DNA from: Uloborus plumipes
Taxonomy: Eukaryota; Arthropoda; Arachnida; Araneae; Uloboridae
Length of the DNA stretch: 64,000 bases
Direction: 5' to 3'
Assembly (NCBI GenBank): GCA_038373865.1
Contig: JAXGGA010002389.1
Span: 1-64,000 of the forward strand
Made by a program: the position numbers and the translations under genes. The notes under the pieces are model-generated. The model had not been told where the DNA came from. It made no database searches and saw only the letters and a list, made by a program, of their open reading frames with translations. Positions within the stretch are counted from its first letter, which is position 1. Every line of letters begins with the position of its first letter. This document shows, one piece after another, positions 11,683 to 22,571 of this stretch.

Positions 11683-12003
11683 ACTTCCTTTTACGTAGTA
11701 AAGGAAGTATTGTGATCGCGAAAAAAAAATCACTCAAATTTGAGTCTAAATTTTCATTTTGCTCACTCCCGAATGAATGTTCAGTAGTTTTTTCGACCTG
11801 TCAGCACGTGCATATGTATCTACCAACAAATAAGCAGCCCAAAAAATCCTTTTCAACCACCCCCGAGTTAATTACGACGAGTTTTCTCGTGACGTCTGTA
11901 TGTACGTATGTGCATATGTATGTATGTGCCTCGCATAACTCAGAAACCATATGCCGTAGAAACTTCTAACTTGGTATGTAGGCTCTGAGGATGGTCTAGT
12001 TTC
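11683..12003 (+). mobile_element. ACTTCCTTTTACG family element, left part only
   Basis: It starts ACTTCCTTTTACGTAGTAAA and continues GGAAGTATTGTGATCGCG, then a region with GACGAGTTTTCTCGTGACGTC. The same order occurs in the fuller copy at 45397-46150. Similarity fades after GCTCTGAGGATGGTCTAG, so the right part is missing or too diverged to see. Confidence 0.7.
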
Positions 12004-13116
12004 TTGCTGCTAGTAGTTTTACTGTTAGTGTGAATTAAATGTGCTCGAGTGTTACATGAAAACTATTAAACTCATTTAGCTAATTTTTACTGTATGAAAT
12101 GATAATGCGTCTGGTGCAATAGATTCTAAAATCTTTAAAAGTAAAATTTAAATTTTAAAGGCTGATTCTTTCATTTTAAAGCAAGCAGATCAGAAAGTAA
12201 GCGAGAAAGAGTCAATGTAACTTAAATAGTGGCATATTATAAAATACACACATACGCACTCATGAACGTATACAGCATTTGCTTCTGTTTTTTGAAGATT
12301 AAAGAAAAATAACGCATTCTTAATTGTACAGATGTTTTTTTTTAAATATTGGTAGTTGATGTTCTACTTTAAGCAGTACTATGAGTTTATCGAAGTTATG
12401 ATGTTGATCTCAGCAGAAAAGCCAATTCAGCTGCTACCAACCAACTAACTACCAAATTAAAGAAGAAAAAAATCTTAAATAATTTGTTAAGAAGATGCAT
12501 TAAAATGCTTTTATCTTCTTCCTATTTATATTAAAAAATATAAATATAATACAACTTTTTTAGTTTCTTTAATTTCCGTTTTTTACTTCAGTTTATTAAG
12601 CTTGAGGAGCAGTCCTTCAGGGTATACCTCAGCATAATTTTGCACCACTCTCGTTTTTTTGTCAAAGTCAAAAAAAAAAAAGGTATAAAGTAAGTCCCAG
12701 TAGTGCATTTTTCTGAAATAGACACAAAATTATATTTTTGCTCTTCATACACTTTTAATAGTTCATAACATTTTTAAAAATACTACACCTGCAAAAGCTA
12801 TCAGTACAGGCTCAAAGATACAATGAATTATTGTAATTGATGAATATTTTACAACGAAAAAACAGGATTCATTTTGCCGCATGTACAGTGATTAACTTCA
12901 TCAGTTATAAATTTACAATGTTATAAAAAATTTGCTAAGCAACAAAAATTTAACGAATGAATTGTTTGCATAGGTTGTTAGATAAATTGACAGAACTTTT
13001 ATTTTTTCACAAAACAAAGTGTATTTTGTACAGTGCATAATTTTATTAATATTTTTTTTCTTTTTACATGGCTTCAGAAATAGTTTTTACATAAAAAAAG
13101 AAAAGTACTGTAACGT
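12004..13116. other. AT-rich intergenic DNA
   Basis: No gene, RNA or repeat boundary recognised. Several homopolymer runs. Confidence 0.5.
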
Positions 13117-13356
13117 TTACACTCGTTGAGTGACAGTTTCGTTTTTCAAGTTTTCATTATCTGTCATTTGCCCCATTAAAAAGTTTTCGAAACTGCCGAG
13201 ATCTGAAACATTACATTTATTCATAAACCCATCGCATTTTTCTCGATTGTTGATTGATATCAGATAGGAGAAGATTAAGCCAGACGGAAAACTCTCCGTC
13301 CGCACATAATATTTCATGAGACTCGTAGCAGCATAAAGAGAACAAAACAGCGCCAT
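13117..13356 (-). CDS. isolated 79-codon ORF of unknown status
   Basis: I do not recognise this ORF. It is mentioned because, unlike most short ORFs here, its translation is not low-complexity (MALFCSLYAATSLMKYYV at the start) and its ATG sits in a favourable context (AAACATGGCG, A at -3 and G at +4). The sequence just upstream on the minus strand is less AT-rich than its surroundings. No signal peptide, domain or neighbour supports a function, and a weak possible splice donor (CGAGTGTAA) overlaps the stop. It could be a short first exon, a fossil, or chance. Confidence 0.15.
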   Translation of the reverse strand: MALFCSLYAATSLMKYYVRTESFPSGLIFSYLISINNREKCDGFMNKCNVSDLGSFENFLMGQMTDNENLKNETVTQRV

Positions 13357-13888
13357 GTTTTACCCCGGAATCTCTCCAATCGCATCATGTAGAAACTGAT
13401 TATGAATTCCGGTCGTGTTTACCGTTCACTGACGCTTTGGGCAATGTTGGAGACGCTATTTACTTTATTTTGATATATTTGCACAGATACGAGGCTCTGG
13501 AAAAGCTAAATAATTCATTTTGGAGTCGGAATGTTTACATGAGGGCTTATTATGAAGTTAACTAGATCTCGTACTTGTCGATGGTGGTTAACTAAATCTC
13601 GCTTACACAAGCAATATTTATTGCATGCTTAAACTCGGGATACAGACTTCATTATTCAACGTCGGGTGCAATTACTTTGAAAGTGATGTAAATACGCTGC
13701 TGGAAACTATGTAATAGATGAATAATGTTGACTCACAACTATGTCGGAATGAAATTTACTAACTCTATATATATGGTTTCCTCTGGCATTGTTTTAGGAA
13801 AAAATATTATTTAAGCAGTGCTTGTGCAATACAAATTCGTAGGGCATTTAATTATAATTACGCAAATTTAGATACATTTCCATTTTAA

Positions 13889-14396
13889 CCCATTAATACC
13901 TGACTTTTTTTCCAAAGATATTTTGTATACTGGTTACAAACAGTGTTTAATGGACAGGAAAAATAATAAAAAATATGGTATGTAAAAAATAATTTTTTTA
14001 TTAAGGAAAGAAAAATCGTCTCTTAAAAGTTACGATAGACCCCAGAGTGTACATACTTTTTTTACAAAAATTTTTTTCTGGCTAGGATGTAATATTTAAA
14101 AAGACATTTTATAAGAAGAAATAAAATTAGCAATTAACATAAACTGGGAAGCTGGGAATAACTTTGTAAATTTAGCTTTTTTTCTTGAGATTGTGAACGA
14201 TGTAATTTTTGATAAAGATCATATTAAAACTGCTACAGAACACACTTTACAATGGTTATGTGCTGCAATCTGTTATAACGAACTGAAACAATACCAAGGT
14301 ACTAATTGAACACTACTATTTGGTTGAAATGTTCATTTTGGGAAATTCAGACCCTTTTTGGACCGTCTCTACACAGGGACGCTAGGCATTAATGGG
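13889..14396. mobile_element. 508-bp piggyBac-type MITE
   Basis: The left end CCCATTAATACC and the right end GGCATTAATGGG are inverted and flanked by TTAA on both sides (13885-13888, 14397-14400), the canonical piggyBac target duplication. Terminal CCC also fits piggyBac. There is no coding capacity. A related end, GCATAAATGGGTTAA, occurs at about 18225-18239. Confidence 0.75.
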
Positions 14397-14400
14397 TTAA

Positions 14401-15864
14401 TATCTTTATTTCAAATTTATTATTGACATGCTTTTCAGCAGTGGTGCAAATAATGTCAAGAGAAAATATGCACCTCCCTTAAATGCCACACACATACACA
14501 CAAACCTATCGCAATTCGTGATTGCAAAACACATTGTTTAAAATGTTAAAATTCAAATTGTTATTTTGTTTTTGTTTCTGTCTCTAATATTATTTTGCCT
14601 TATTGATTAATTTTTGAATCAGACCGTTTATATTTAATCTTACGCAGTAAAATTGTATTCAGATTTTTTTAGTTTAATGCTTAACTTTCAGCTCTAGTTC
14701 ATAGAGAAGAGAGACATAACTCAAATCGGAACACTGCAGGAGCATAAACGTATTGAAAAGTGAATAGACAAACGTAGTTTAAAGCGAATAATTTATGGAA
14801 TGTATTTCTTTTGCAGGAACAGATTTTTTCCAAAATTTAGACGGTTTCCTGTTTTATTTATTAAAAGTAATTAGTATTTTATTGCGCTACGCCATATTCT
14901 ATTCGTGGTTTTAATGCATTTTAATCATTTTTTGCGGAGGTGGGAAGTTATATATCAATCATTTTTTTACGATAAACCATTTATCATGAATGCATTCTTT
15001 TAATAGAAAAAAAAAGAAGCAAAACTCATGCAGCACAGTTAAAGTACATTTAATTAGCTTTTACTGTTAAAGTAAATTTGAAAATATTACAATATTAGTC
15101 ATTAAATTTTATTCTATTTAGATCTATGTGTTTTAGAAAAGAAATAATACCAGAAAAAATAAATAGCAAAGTCACTCAGAATTTGAGAAAAAAAAGGCTT
15201 AAAAATATTATTAAACATAACTCACAGAAGATAAAATTTGTTTCATCTTCATATATTTGAAAGCATAGAAAAACGCCATCAAAAATGCGTTTTGGGACGC
15301 ATCCAATTTTCATTGCAATTACGTAATGAAATTTCTGAATGGCGTTCTTCACAAAAGACATCAGAGGAAAAAGTAATATGAATACCAAAGCGAGTGAAAA
15401 GCATTTTATTTATCTTTTAAATGAAAATATTTTTCACTGCTGGATAGTTCTTAATTAAATTTAGATTTAAAGAGAAAAATATGAATATCATCGCTGTAGT
15501 GTTTTATTTTTTTATCACATTCAAAATTTAAAGGAAAGGCACGTGTGCATCAGAAGAAATATTTCATACAATTTTCTGAATTAAAGAAATGACAAGTCTC
15601 CATCAAGCTATAGGATGGAATTTCCTCAGAAGGGTGAAAGACATTAATGTAAATTTGTAAAAATGTACTTATTTCATAAAATTACAAAATATGCATATTT
15701 TGTTATGAAACAGTTTTCTCATATATAGCAATTTGCGAAATACATAAATAAAATTACGATTGCGTGAACAGCCAATAAAGCCGTTGGCATGGTTTGCTGT
15801 AGAAAATACGTGTCACCTCCATAATCAGGCAACATTTCGAATAAGATTATTTTAGTTAAGTAAA
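14401..15864. other. AT-rich intergenic DNA
   Basis: No recognisable gene or element boundary. Contains short Phe/Leu/Ile-rich ORFs only. Confidence 0.5.
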
Positions 15865-16629
15865 AACAAGAAGTTCTATCAAGAACTAAATGAGCCTACT
15901 TTCCCGTACATCGACATCGGCATTCTAGCACCTGATCATTATTCTCTTGATTATTTAAGACTAAAAATTATGTCAAACATACCTTTTTAGCACTTAAAGC
16001 TGATTTCTAAAAGCAAAATATACCATTCTCATCAGATGAATAGACACATAAAAAGTAAATAAATGAATAAATTAAGTGTTGTCGCACCTTTCAAAGAATG
16101 TAACTGTTACAGTTCTTCCGTAGAAAAATTCTTCAATTGTTTTCAAAAAAAAAAAATAAATAAATAAAAAAATAAATAAGTACAAAGTACAAAGTACATC
16201 AAAACGCATTTTATCAAAGAAAGAAAAAGAAAAAACTCGCCAGTTGATAAAATGTCTCGAATTTCACTTTTAATTCGTTGCCAGTTGTTAAATATAAATA
16301 AAGAATAAAATCCCCTCGTGAATGAAACATTTTTGTTACAAAAAAAATCGTCTGCCAATAATAATAATAATAATAAATAAAATAAAACAAATTAATAACT
16401 AAACAAAAAATCGTCTGCACAGTCAGTCATTTTTTTTTTCTGAGCCTGCATTTTCGCCATATTTGCGGAGTCGGATTCGGAATTAGAGTCCTCAAAGAAG
16501 ATTATTCAGAAAAGTACTTTACAAACATTATTTATCAAAACCATTTTCTTACAAAGTTAGTTTGAAGGAAATCCGACTTTAAGTTCAGGATCAACATTCA
16601 ACCTAAATTCCCCGCAGGCGCTGATGTTA

Positions 16630-17660
16630 AATTTTTTTTCCTGAACGGTTCAATATTGAACGAAAAATGGTTCAAATCAAAAAGCGAAATACGGGAATGA
16701 GCCTCTCCTCTCCGAGATCTTTCAAGCAAAAAAAAAATGATTCCATTCGGATGGTTCACTCAGAAGTTATTAGGTGGGGAAAGGTTGCTTGAACGGTTCA
16801 ATGTTGAACGAAAAAATTTTCAAATTGAAAATTTAAATACGGTTATGAAGCGTCCTTGCTAAGATCCTTCGAACAAAGAAAAAGTTAATTTTAATCGGAC
16901 AGTTCACTCAAAAGTCATTAGGGGTGACAGCTTGCTTGAGCGGTTAAATGTTGAACAAAAAATTGTTCAAATCGGAAATGTAAGTACGGGAATAAAGTAT
17001 CCTTGATAGATCTTTCGAACAAAAAAATGTTTGTTCAAATCGGACTGTTCACTCAATAGTTAGCATCGCGGGACAGGTTGTTTGAACGGTTCAAAGGTGA
17101 ACCAAAAATTGTTCAAATCGAAAAGTCAAATATGGGAATGAGCTGTACTCGCTTAGATCTTTCCAACAAAAAAAAAAAAAAAATATTCTATTCGGAAGGT
17201 TCACTCAGAAGTTGTTGGGTGGCGAAAGGTTGCTTGAACGGTTCAATGTTGAACGAAAAAATGTTCAAATTGAAATTTTAAATACGGTAATGAAGTATCC
17301 TTGCTGAGATCCTTCGAACAAAAAAAAAAAGTTTATTTAAATCGGACTGTTCACTCAAGAGTTATTAGGGGTGACAGCTGGCTTGAGCGGTTCAATGTTG
17401 AACGAAAAATTGTTCTGATCGGAAATGTAAATACGGGAATGAAGTATCCTTGAAAAGTTCTTTCCAACAAAAAAAAGTTTGTTCAAATCTGACTGTTCAT
17501 TAAAAAGTTAGTATCGCGGGACCGGTTGTTTGAACGGCTCAAAGTTGAACCAAAAATTGTTCAAATCAAAAAAATCAAATATGGGAATGAGCTGTACTCG
17601 CCGAGATCTTTCCAACAAAAAAAAAGTTTGTTCAAATCGGAATGTTCATTCAAAAGTTAT
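16630..17660 (+). repeat. ~148-bp minisatellite in (ABC)(ABC) higher-order arrangement
   Basis: The landmark GAACGGTTCAATGTTGAACG recurs near 16643, 16791, 16938, 17084, 17236, 17385 and 17532, intervals of 146-152 bp. Units with AGGTTGCTTGAACGG (A), GACAGCTTGCTTGAGCGG (B) and GCGGGACAGGTTGTTTGAAC (C) follow in the order C-like, A, B, C, A, B, C. The period-3 unit is therefore about 445 bp. The shorter sister copy keeps only B and C. Confidence 0.85.
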
Positions 17661-17668
17661 TAGGGGGG

Positions 17669-17706
17669 GGGGCAGACACACAGACAGACCGACAGACCGA
17701 CAGACG
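17669..17706 (+). repeat. CAGACAGACCGA short tandem repeat
   Basis: Tandem ACAGACCG-like tetranucleotide-based repeat at the end of the minisatellite, matched in the sister copy at about 28180-28215. Confidence 0.8.
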
Positions 17707-17780
17707 CACAAATTCCCCATCTCAATACCCTACTTTCAAATTTTAATTTTTCGATATTCATTTTACCTTTTTATTTTTTT

Positions 17781-17858
17781 AACTTGGCGATATTTTTTTG
17801 ACTTGGCGATATTTTTTTAACTTGGCGATATTTTTTGGACTTGGCGATATTTTTTAGA
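17781..17858 (+). repeat. ~20-bp tandem: RACTTGGCGATATTTTTT x4
   Basis: Four adjacent units of AACTTGGCGATATTTTTT or GACTTGGCGATATTTTTT near the right end of the element. The same array is present at 28293-28369. Confidence 0.85.
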
Positions 17859-17935
17859 TGCATTAAGCTACTTTTAATACTTTTTTCGTCTTTCTTTTAT
17901 TTTTAACGGGAAAGTAGGCTAAAAAGAGAGGCATA

Positions 17936-17980
17936 TCGTACCAATTCAATACATTGAGTGCGTTTTACACGAAAACATTC

Positions 17981-18013
<33 letters not shown>

Positions 18014-19315
18014 TTCTGTGGCTACCCATGCTGGATCGTTGCTTGATTGATTTGTCTGAAAATAGCTGTCAATACATAAACTCTGATCTCCAAATAGTGG
18101 ATCTTACTGGTTTTCTCAAGAAGAAGGACTATTTAACTTGTGAAAAACAGCTTTAGTAAAACGATATACCCATTAGAGGGTTTTGTATGCAGTAACTAAC
18201 AAGCGTCCCGTTTTTAGGCTACTGGGCATAAATGGGTTAAAGCTCAGACTTCCTCGCTCAGACTTTTTCCGCAAATGTTTATTTTACTATAGCCAGATTT
18301 CTTCATGATGGCGACTACCGATAGTTCAGCACGGATAATGTCTTATTTTGGTTGCAATTTTGAATAATTTGTGTGTAACATTTTTCAAAAGCGATACGTA
18401 GATTTTTACACACAGAAAAATACTAATTAATAAAAGAGCCAGCTTTTATCGAGTCCTCACAAGAAACTCTCGGAGTCTGCAAGCGCCCTTGAGGCTACAG
18501 GTTCTCCAACCCTGGTTTAGTCATAATAACTTATTTTTCAACCCATTATAAATAAGTTGTTTTATATGCTTCATATTATCTAAAAATATGTGAGAATCTT
18601 TTAAAAGAAAATATTTATTAACTGCAAGTATGGTATTCATCCTTGTAAAAATTCAACAAACAGACTGAAAACAACTACCACTTTACTCTCGTAATTGCGC
18701 GTTCTTTTCCCAGATAATCCACTTTACCTAAAAATGGAATCGAAAACACGACCTGTAATCTTGATTCTAACAGCAGTTAATAACAGCAGGATGCTGTTAT
18801 CGATCCCACTTTGTACAGATAAGAAAAATTAATCACCAAAAAGCAAGCAAAAGATCAGCTTCAAACAAGTTGTTACTTCGAGAGCCATTTATTTCCGGTT
18901 CAATCAGCTCTAACTTCATTTTGACAACACCAATGCACTCTGATTTTATTTTTCCTTTCGTTAACGTAACTCACTTGTCACCAGCAACATTTTAGTTTTT
19001 ACTTTATAACAGAGGCGAGCGAATTTGGAATTCCTTTTTCTGTTTGACGCTGAGCAGAATGGAAGTGTTATCACGATAGAACATTTATGGCAACTATTCG
19101 TTTTGCTGTACGAAGAAGAATAACCGGCTTTACATGTATTCTTTTCTTATTTAGAGAAGAGCTAATGCATAGATTTTGTTTTTCGTAATTTTCTTTATAG
19201 ATCAGATATTTTTCAATAGCTAAAGATACTTATACTATACAGCAGCAATATGTGGAAATTCCAACATGAGGGTTGGACATTCGTAATAATTAATAGTAGA
19301 AAAGCTGAGCAAATC
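17936..19315. other. intergenic DNA with a 29-bp poly(A) and a piggyBac-like end
   Basis: Contains an A-run at 17983-18011 and GGCATAAATGGGTTAA at about 18224-18239, similar to the right terminus of the piggyBac MITE at 13889-14396. No matching left end was located. No gene seen. Confidence 0.5.
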
Positions 19316-19750
19316 GACTACACTGCAAAGCTGTTGTTTTTACAGTATAATACTGGAAGGAGAGGTTCCAGTTTGAAACTGTAAACGCACAGTAATATAC
19401 TGTAAAAGTAGCTCATTTACAGTTTACTACTGCAAAACTAGCAATTTTACAGTTTTTTACTGTAAAATTAACATCATTATCATAAAACTAGCTGTATTAT
19501 ACTGTAAAATTAACAACATTATCATAAAACTAGCTGTATTATACTGTAAAAACAACAGTATAATACCGGCAGCAGAAGTTTCAGTTTAAAGCTGTAACGT
19601 GTACAGTAAAAAACTGAAAATAGCAATTTTACAGTTTATTACTGTGAACTAGCAATTACTATTGTAAAATTAAACATTTTTACATTTTATTACTTTAAAA
19701 TTACTGTAAAATTAGCAGTGCTATACTGTTAAAACAACATCTTTTTTTTT
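19316..19750. repeat. ACTGTAAAA palindromic repeat element, copy A
   Basis: Dozens of short alternating copies of TTTACAGT and ACTGTAAAA, with the phrase GGTTCCAGTTTGAAACTGTA. It begins near CACTGCAAAG and ends near TTTTTAGTGTAAT. A longer relative with clearer tandem units lies at 36565-37560. Probably a MITE whose interior is made of its own terminal motif. Confidence 0.65.
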
Positions 19751-19924
19751 AGTGTAATCGTCCCATTTATGCCCATCATTGGAGCGTGATTTTGAAGCAA
19801 AAACACCTACGAAATAATCATTTTTATTTAGATGACGAATGCTTACTTAAATAAGTGAAGGGAGAGTAAGTGTAATACATTCAATTTGTAATATTGAACA
19901 AAAAAATGGGTTCCAAGGATCATT
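19751..19924. other. short spacer, nothing seen
   Basis: AT-rich, no feature recognised. Confidence 0.5.
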
Positions 19925-19972
19925 TCCGCTGGCCGGATATTACCTGCGGGCCGTTGGATGGGCACCACTAAA
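19925..19972 (-). mobile_element. hAT-like terminus fragment
   Basis: On the minus strand it reads TAGTGGTGCCCATCCAACGG, then CCCGCAGGTAATATCCGGCC. This resembles the CAGTGGT...GGCCCGCGGG start of many hAT elements. Only one end is visible. Confidence 0.35.
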
Positions 19973-20099
19973 ATAACTATGTTTTGTTCGTATACTTCAC
20001 CAATTCGAACATGATTTATAATTCATATTACAATCTTAGCATTAGGACAGCAAAAAAATGAATGTATTTGCATGGAGCGGGGCGTTCAGTTTAAAAATA

Positions 20100-20357
20100 A
20101 AATAATAATTCATATAAATAAAACAAAGAATATGTATATATATGTGTGTGTATACCTTATACAAATCCTCAGTTTACGTCGGATCTTTACGAAATTTAGC
20201 AGGGAGATACTTCGGCCCCCGGGAAGGATCATAGGGTGGTTTTTGAGCTCGAAAAAAGAACCGATCCGTTCGAATTTCGAATAAAGGGACTCGAACCCGG
20301 GGCCACACCATCCATGGCAGACTACTCTGACCACTAGACAAGGTGGCCGGCGGCTTT
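20100..20357 (-). mobile_element. tRNA-derived SINE, minus strand
   Basis: On the minus strand, GGCCACCTTGTCTAGTGGTC (A-box region) is followed about 40 bp later by GGGTTCGAGTCCC, a perfect pol III B box (20286-20298 on the plus strand). The tRNA-like head is followed by a body and an AT-rich/TG tail toward 20100. The rest does not fold as a tRNA, and the head matches the plus-strand SINE at 28812. The tail end is approximate. Confidence 0.7.
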
Positions 20358-20359
20358 TC

Positions 20360-21071
20360 CTGTAACGAACGGATCTAAAAATTTTTTGGCGATCGATTAA
20401 TTTTTCGTACTGCGTTCTAGAAAACTATTGACTTGAATTTAATCGGGACTTTTAGACACACGCGTCACTTGACATGACATGACATTTTTCCTCAAGATAG
20501 ATCCCGTGCAGAGCCGGATCAAGTAGCTAGTGCTAAATAAAACTTTTTTAAATGCTTAGCAATCAGTCAGCGAAATGAACTTACGTATTTAAAATCATAT
20601 TCACAGTTCCTCGAAGGCAAAACTAAAAACGGAGCTGAATTTCTGGATTCTTTCATTATGTAAGATAAATGATTGACAATTTTTACTTTCTAGCAAAAAC
20701 GAAATTTTTATAAAGATTCTTCAATGAGGAAGCAAAAATTAAAATTTGTATTTTATGCAAATGTTAAATATCCAATTTTTTCTCAACTGAAAAACATCCA
20801 CAAAGGTGTGCTTTTTTAAATTTGAAAGATATTTAAATTACTCATTGAGTGACAATTGATTTGCAGATGCTTCAACTATTATTCGAAGTGTAAATTTTCA
20901 ATGAGAAATGTAAATGAATTTTCTACTTTTATACTTAAAGAAAATTTATTTATGACTTTGTGAAATTCAACAATAAGACCAACATTTGTTAAATTTAACT
21001 GCTGAATTTTAAAGCTGTGGTTTGCGATTTAAACTGTTTTTGTATAAATTAAAACTAGAGGAAACTTTTAA
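20360..21071. other. AT-rich spacer, no gene seen
   Basis: No recognisable gene or repeat boundary. Confidence 0.5.
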
Positions 21072-21075
21072 AGTT

Positions 21076-21977
21076 GGGTCAATCCATTTCAAATCACCCA
21101 ATATGAATAAAATTTGTTGCTCAACATTTTTAATTTTCCTGATTCTTTTATCATGGATTATCTATGGGTAGACATGAACAAAACTGCAATTGAAAAAAAT
21201 GTACATGCTATATTTTTTATTTGGCAGCCATTTCAAAATGGCGATTTAGCAAATTTGATAGAAAAACAGGGTTTGCGAAAAATTTCATTGCCAAGTCGTT
21301 TTTAAAGATATCAAAATAATTTAAAAACCAGTGTATTCAGCATAAAATTACCTTTAAATACACCTTCTTTAAATTGCTCTATCATGCAAGAAAGTTGGTC
21401 AAAATCTTTCTCGAAAAACTAGGAAAAAACGTAGAAATTGGTAATTTTTAAGACCATAAATTTTTATGAAGGAAGGGAGACTCAGCATTACTATTTTATG
21501 TCTGTGTTTGAGTACTCATAATACTACCAGCAGCATAAGTTTTAGTCTTTAGAATGAATTTTTTCTACGGGTCTTCAAAAATGGCGGAAAACGCGAAAAT
21601 GCCAATTTTCGTAGGTCAATATCTGAAAAGGGACTGAATGAAAAAAAAATGAAAATTGTATAAAATGTTCTTAATACTAATAAGAATATCTCACAAAAAA
21701 ATTATGACTGAGACTCAACTGCGTTTTGAGTTATAGAGCTGCGAATTTCAACAAAAACGCTACCTTTTTTTTCACTCGTGTAATGCTAAATTTGCAACTA
21801 AGGCTTAAAATTATCTTAACTGACAAAGTTAAATAATGCTGAAATATATAAGTTAACAATGCACTCTTAATTACATCTGTTTTTAAAAAATAATCGACAG
21901 TAGTACTAGTACTACCGTAAAATTAACTACCGTTCTTGAACTTACCCATATGTTTTATGCACTACAGTGGTGTAAAC
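21076..21977 (+). repeat. left arm of the foldback element
   Basis: Inverse of 23660-24558 with only scattered substitutions and short indels. Contains a 63-codon ORF that is present in both arms, so its conservation reflects arm similarity rather than coding. Confidence 0.9.
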
Positions 21978-22076
21978 TATTACACACATTAATGTTTTTT
22001 AAATATACTTTTGTGTTCAACTATTAACTACTTGCCAGCTGTAATTTTGGTCAAAAAGTTGAACAAGCGTGATATT

Positions 22077-22382
22077 TTATTGCACAGTTTTATCAGTTAT
22101 GTTGTGTGCTCTTCCAGAAAAAGTTATGAGTTCCAATGAAGTAACCTTACGTACTATTTTCTTTACGGGTACCCACGCAGTATCATTTTTTGACAGTTGA
22201 AAGGCAGTTTTTGGTCCAGAAGGATGAAAGAAATGCACCAAAATATCATTGTTCGCTTCACTTTTGTCTTTAACTTTTCCCATCCACCACTTCTCATCGT
22301 ATATACAGGCAACAAAGACATTATTTGTGAATGACGACACATTTGTAAATAGTATTGAAGTCTGATGATCATCAAAGCTCAA
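22077..22382 (-). CDS. exon-like ORF fragment in the foldback loop
   Basis: A 101-codon open frame on the minus strand, opening at a TTG, so the true start is not established. The frame stays open about 25 codons further upstream before a TGA. The central part (NVFVACIYDEKWWMGKVKD, then HFFHPSGP and WVPVKKIVRKV) has a well-ordered beta-type pattern with paired Trp residues, like a small SH3/Tudor-like module. I recall similar modules in transposon-associated uncharacterised proteins of arthropods and cnidarians, but cannot verify this here. It is probably the last coding piece of the element's former protein, left in a non-autonomous derivative. Confidence 0.4.
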   Translation of the reverse strand: MSFDDHQTSILFTNVSSFTNNVFVACIYDEKWWMGKVKDKSEANNDILVHFFHPSGPKTAFQLSKNDTAWVPVKKIVRKVTSLELITFSGRAHNITDKTVQ

Positions 22383-22571
22383 GTCTGTGGAAGTAATAAA
22401 GCACCTGATTTGATTGTTATTTAAGGGAACATATGTGTGATAACCTTGTATCTTTCACTGTTAAACAATATTCAAATCTTCTAGTCAGTGTGTTTTCCAT
22501 TCGCTCAATTACAGCTGAAGAAACATACATATATATTGTTAAAAAACATTAATGTGTGTAATAGTTTACAG

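Larger units (their letters stand above)
15865..17925 (+). mobile_element. AGCCTACTTTCCCG family element, long copy
   Basis: Termini AGCCTACTTTCCCGT (from 15893) and ACGGGAAAGTAGGCT (to 17920) are inverted. Homology with the second copy (27304-28438) begins slightly outside, at ACAAGAAGTTCT, and ends at GGCTAAAAA. Internal order: a unique 5' region, a 148-bp minisatellite (16630-17660), a CAGACAGACCGAC run, the conserved AAATTCCCCATCTCAATACC, and a 20-bp GACTTGGCGATATTTTTT tandem. There is no credible protein, and the ORFs across the repeats are incidental. The superfamily is unknown to me. Confidence 0.8.

Noticed and set aside
18224..18239. Second piggyBac MITE
   Set aside because: Only a right-end-like GCATAAATGGGTTAA is visible. 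No matching left end with TTAA was found within a plausible distance.
20286..20357. Possible tRNA gene on the minus strand
   Set aside because: A and B boxes are good, but the acceptor stem does not close, and the head continues into a SINE body shared in style with 28812-29074.
21114..21305. 63-codon ORF conserved at 21114-21305 and 24338-24529
   Set aside because: The two copies lie in the two arms of one inverted repeat, so their similarity follows from DNA identity. There is no motif or start context supporting a gene.
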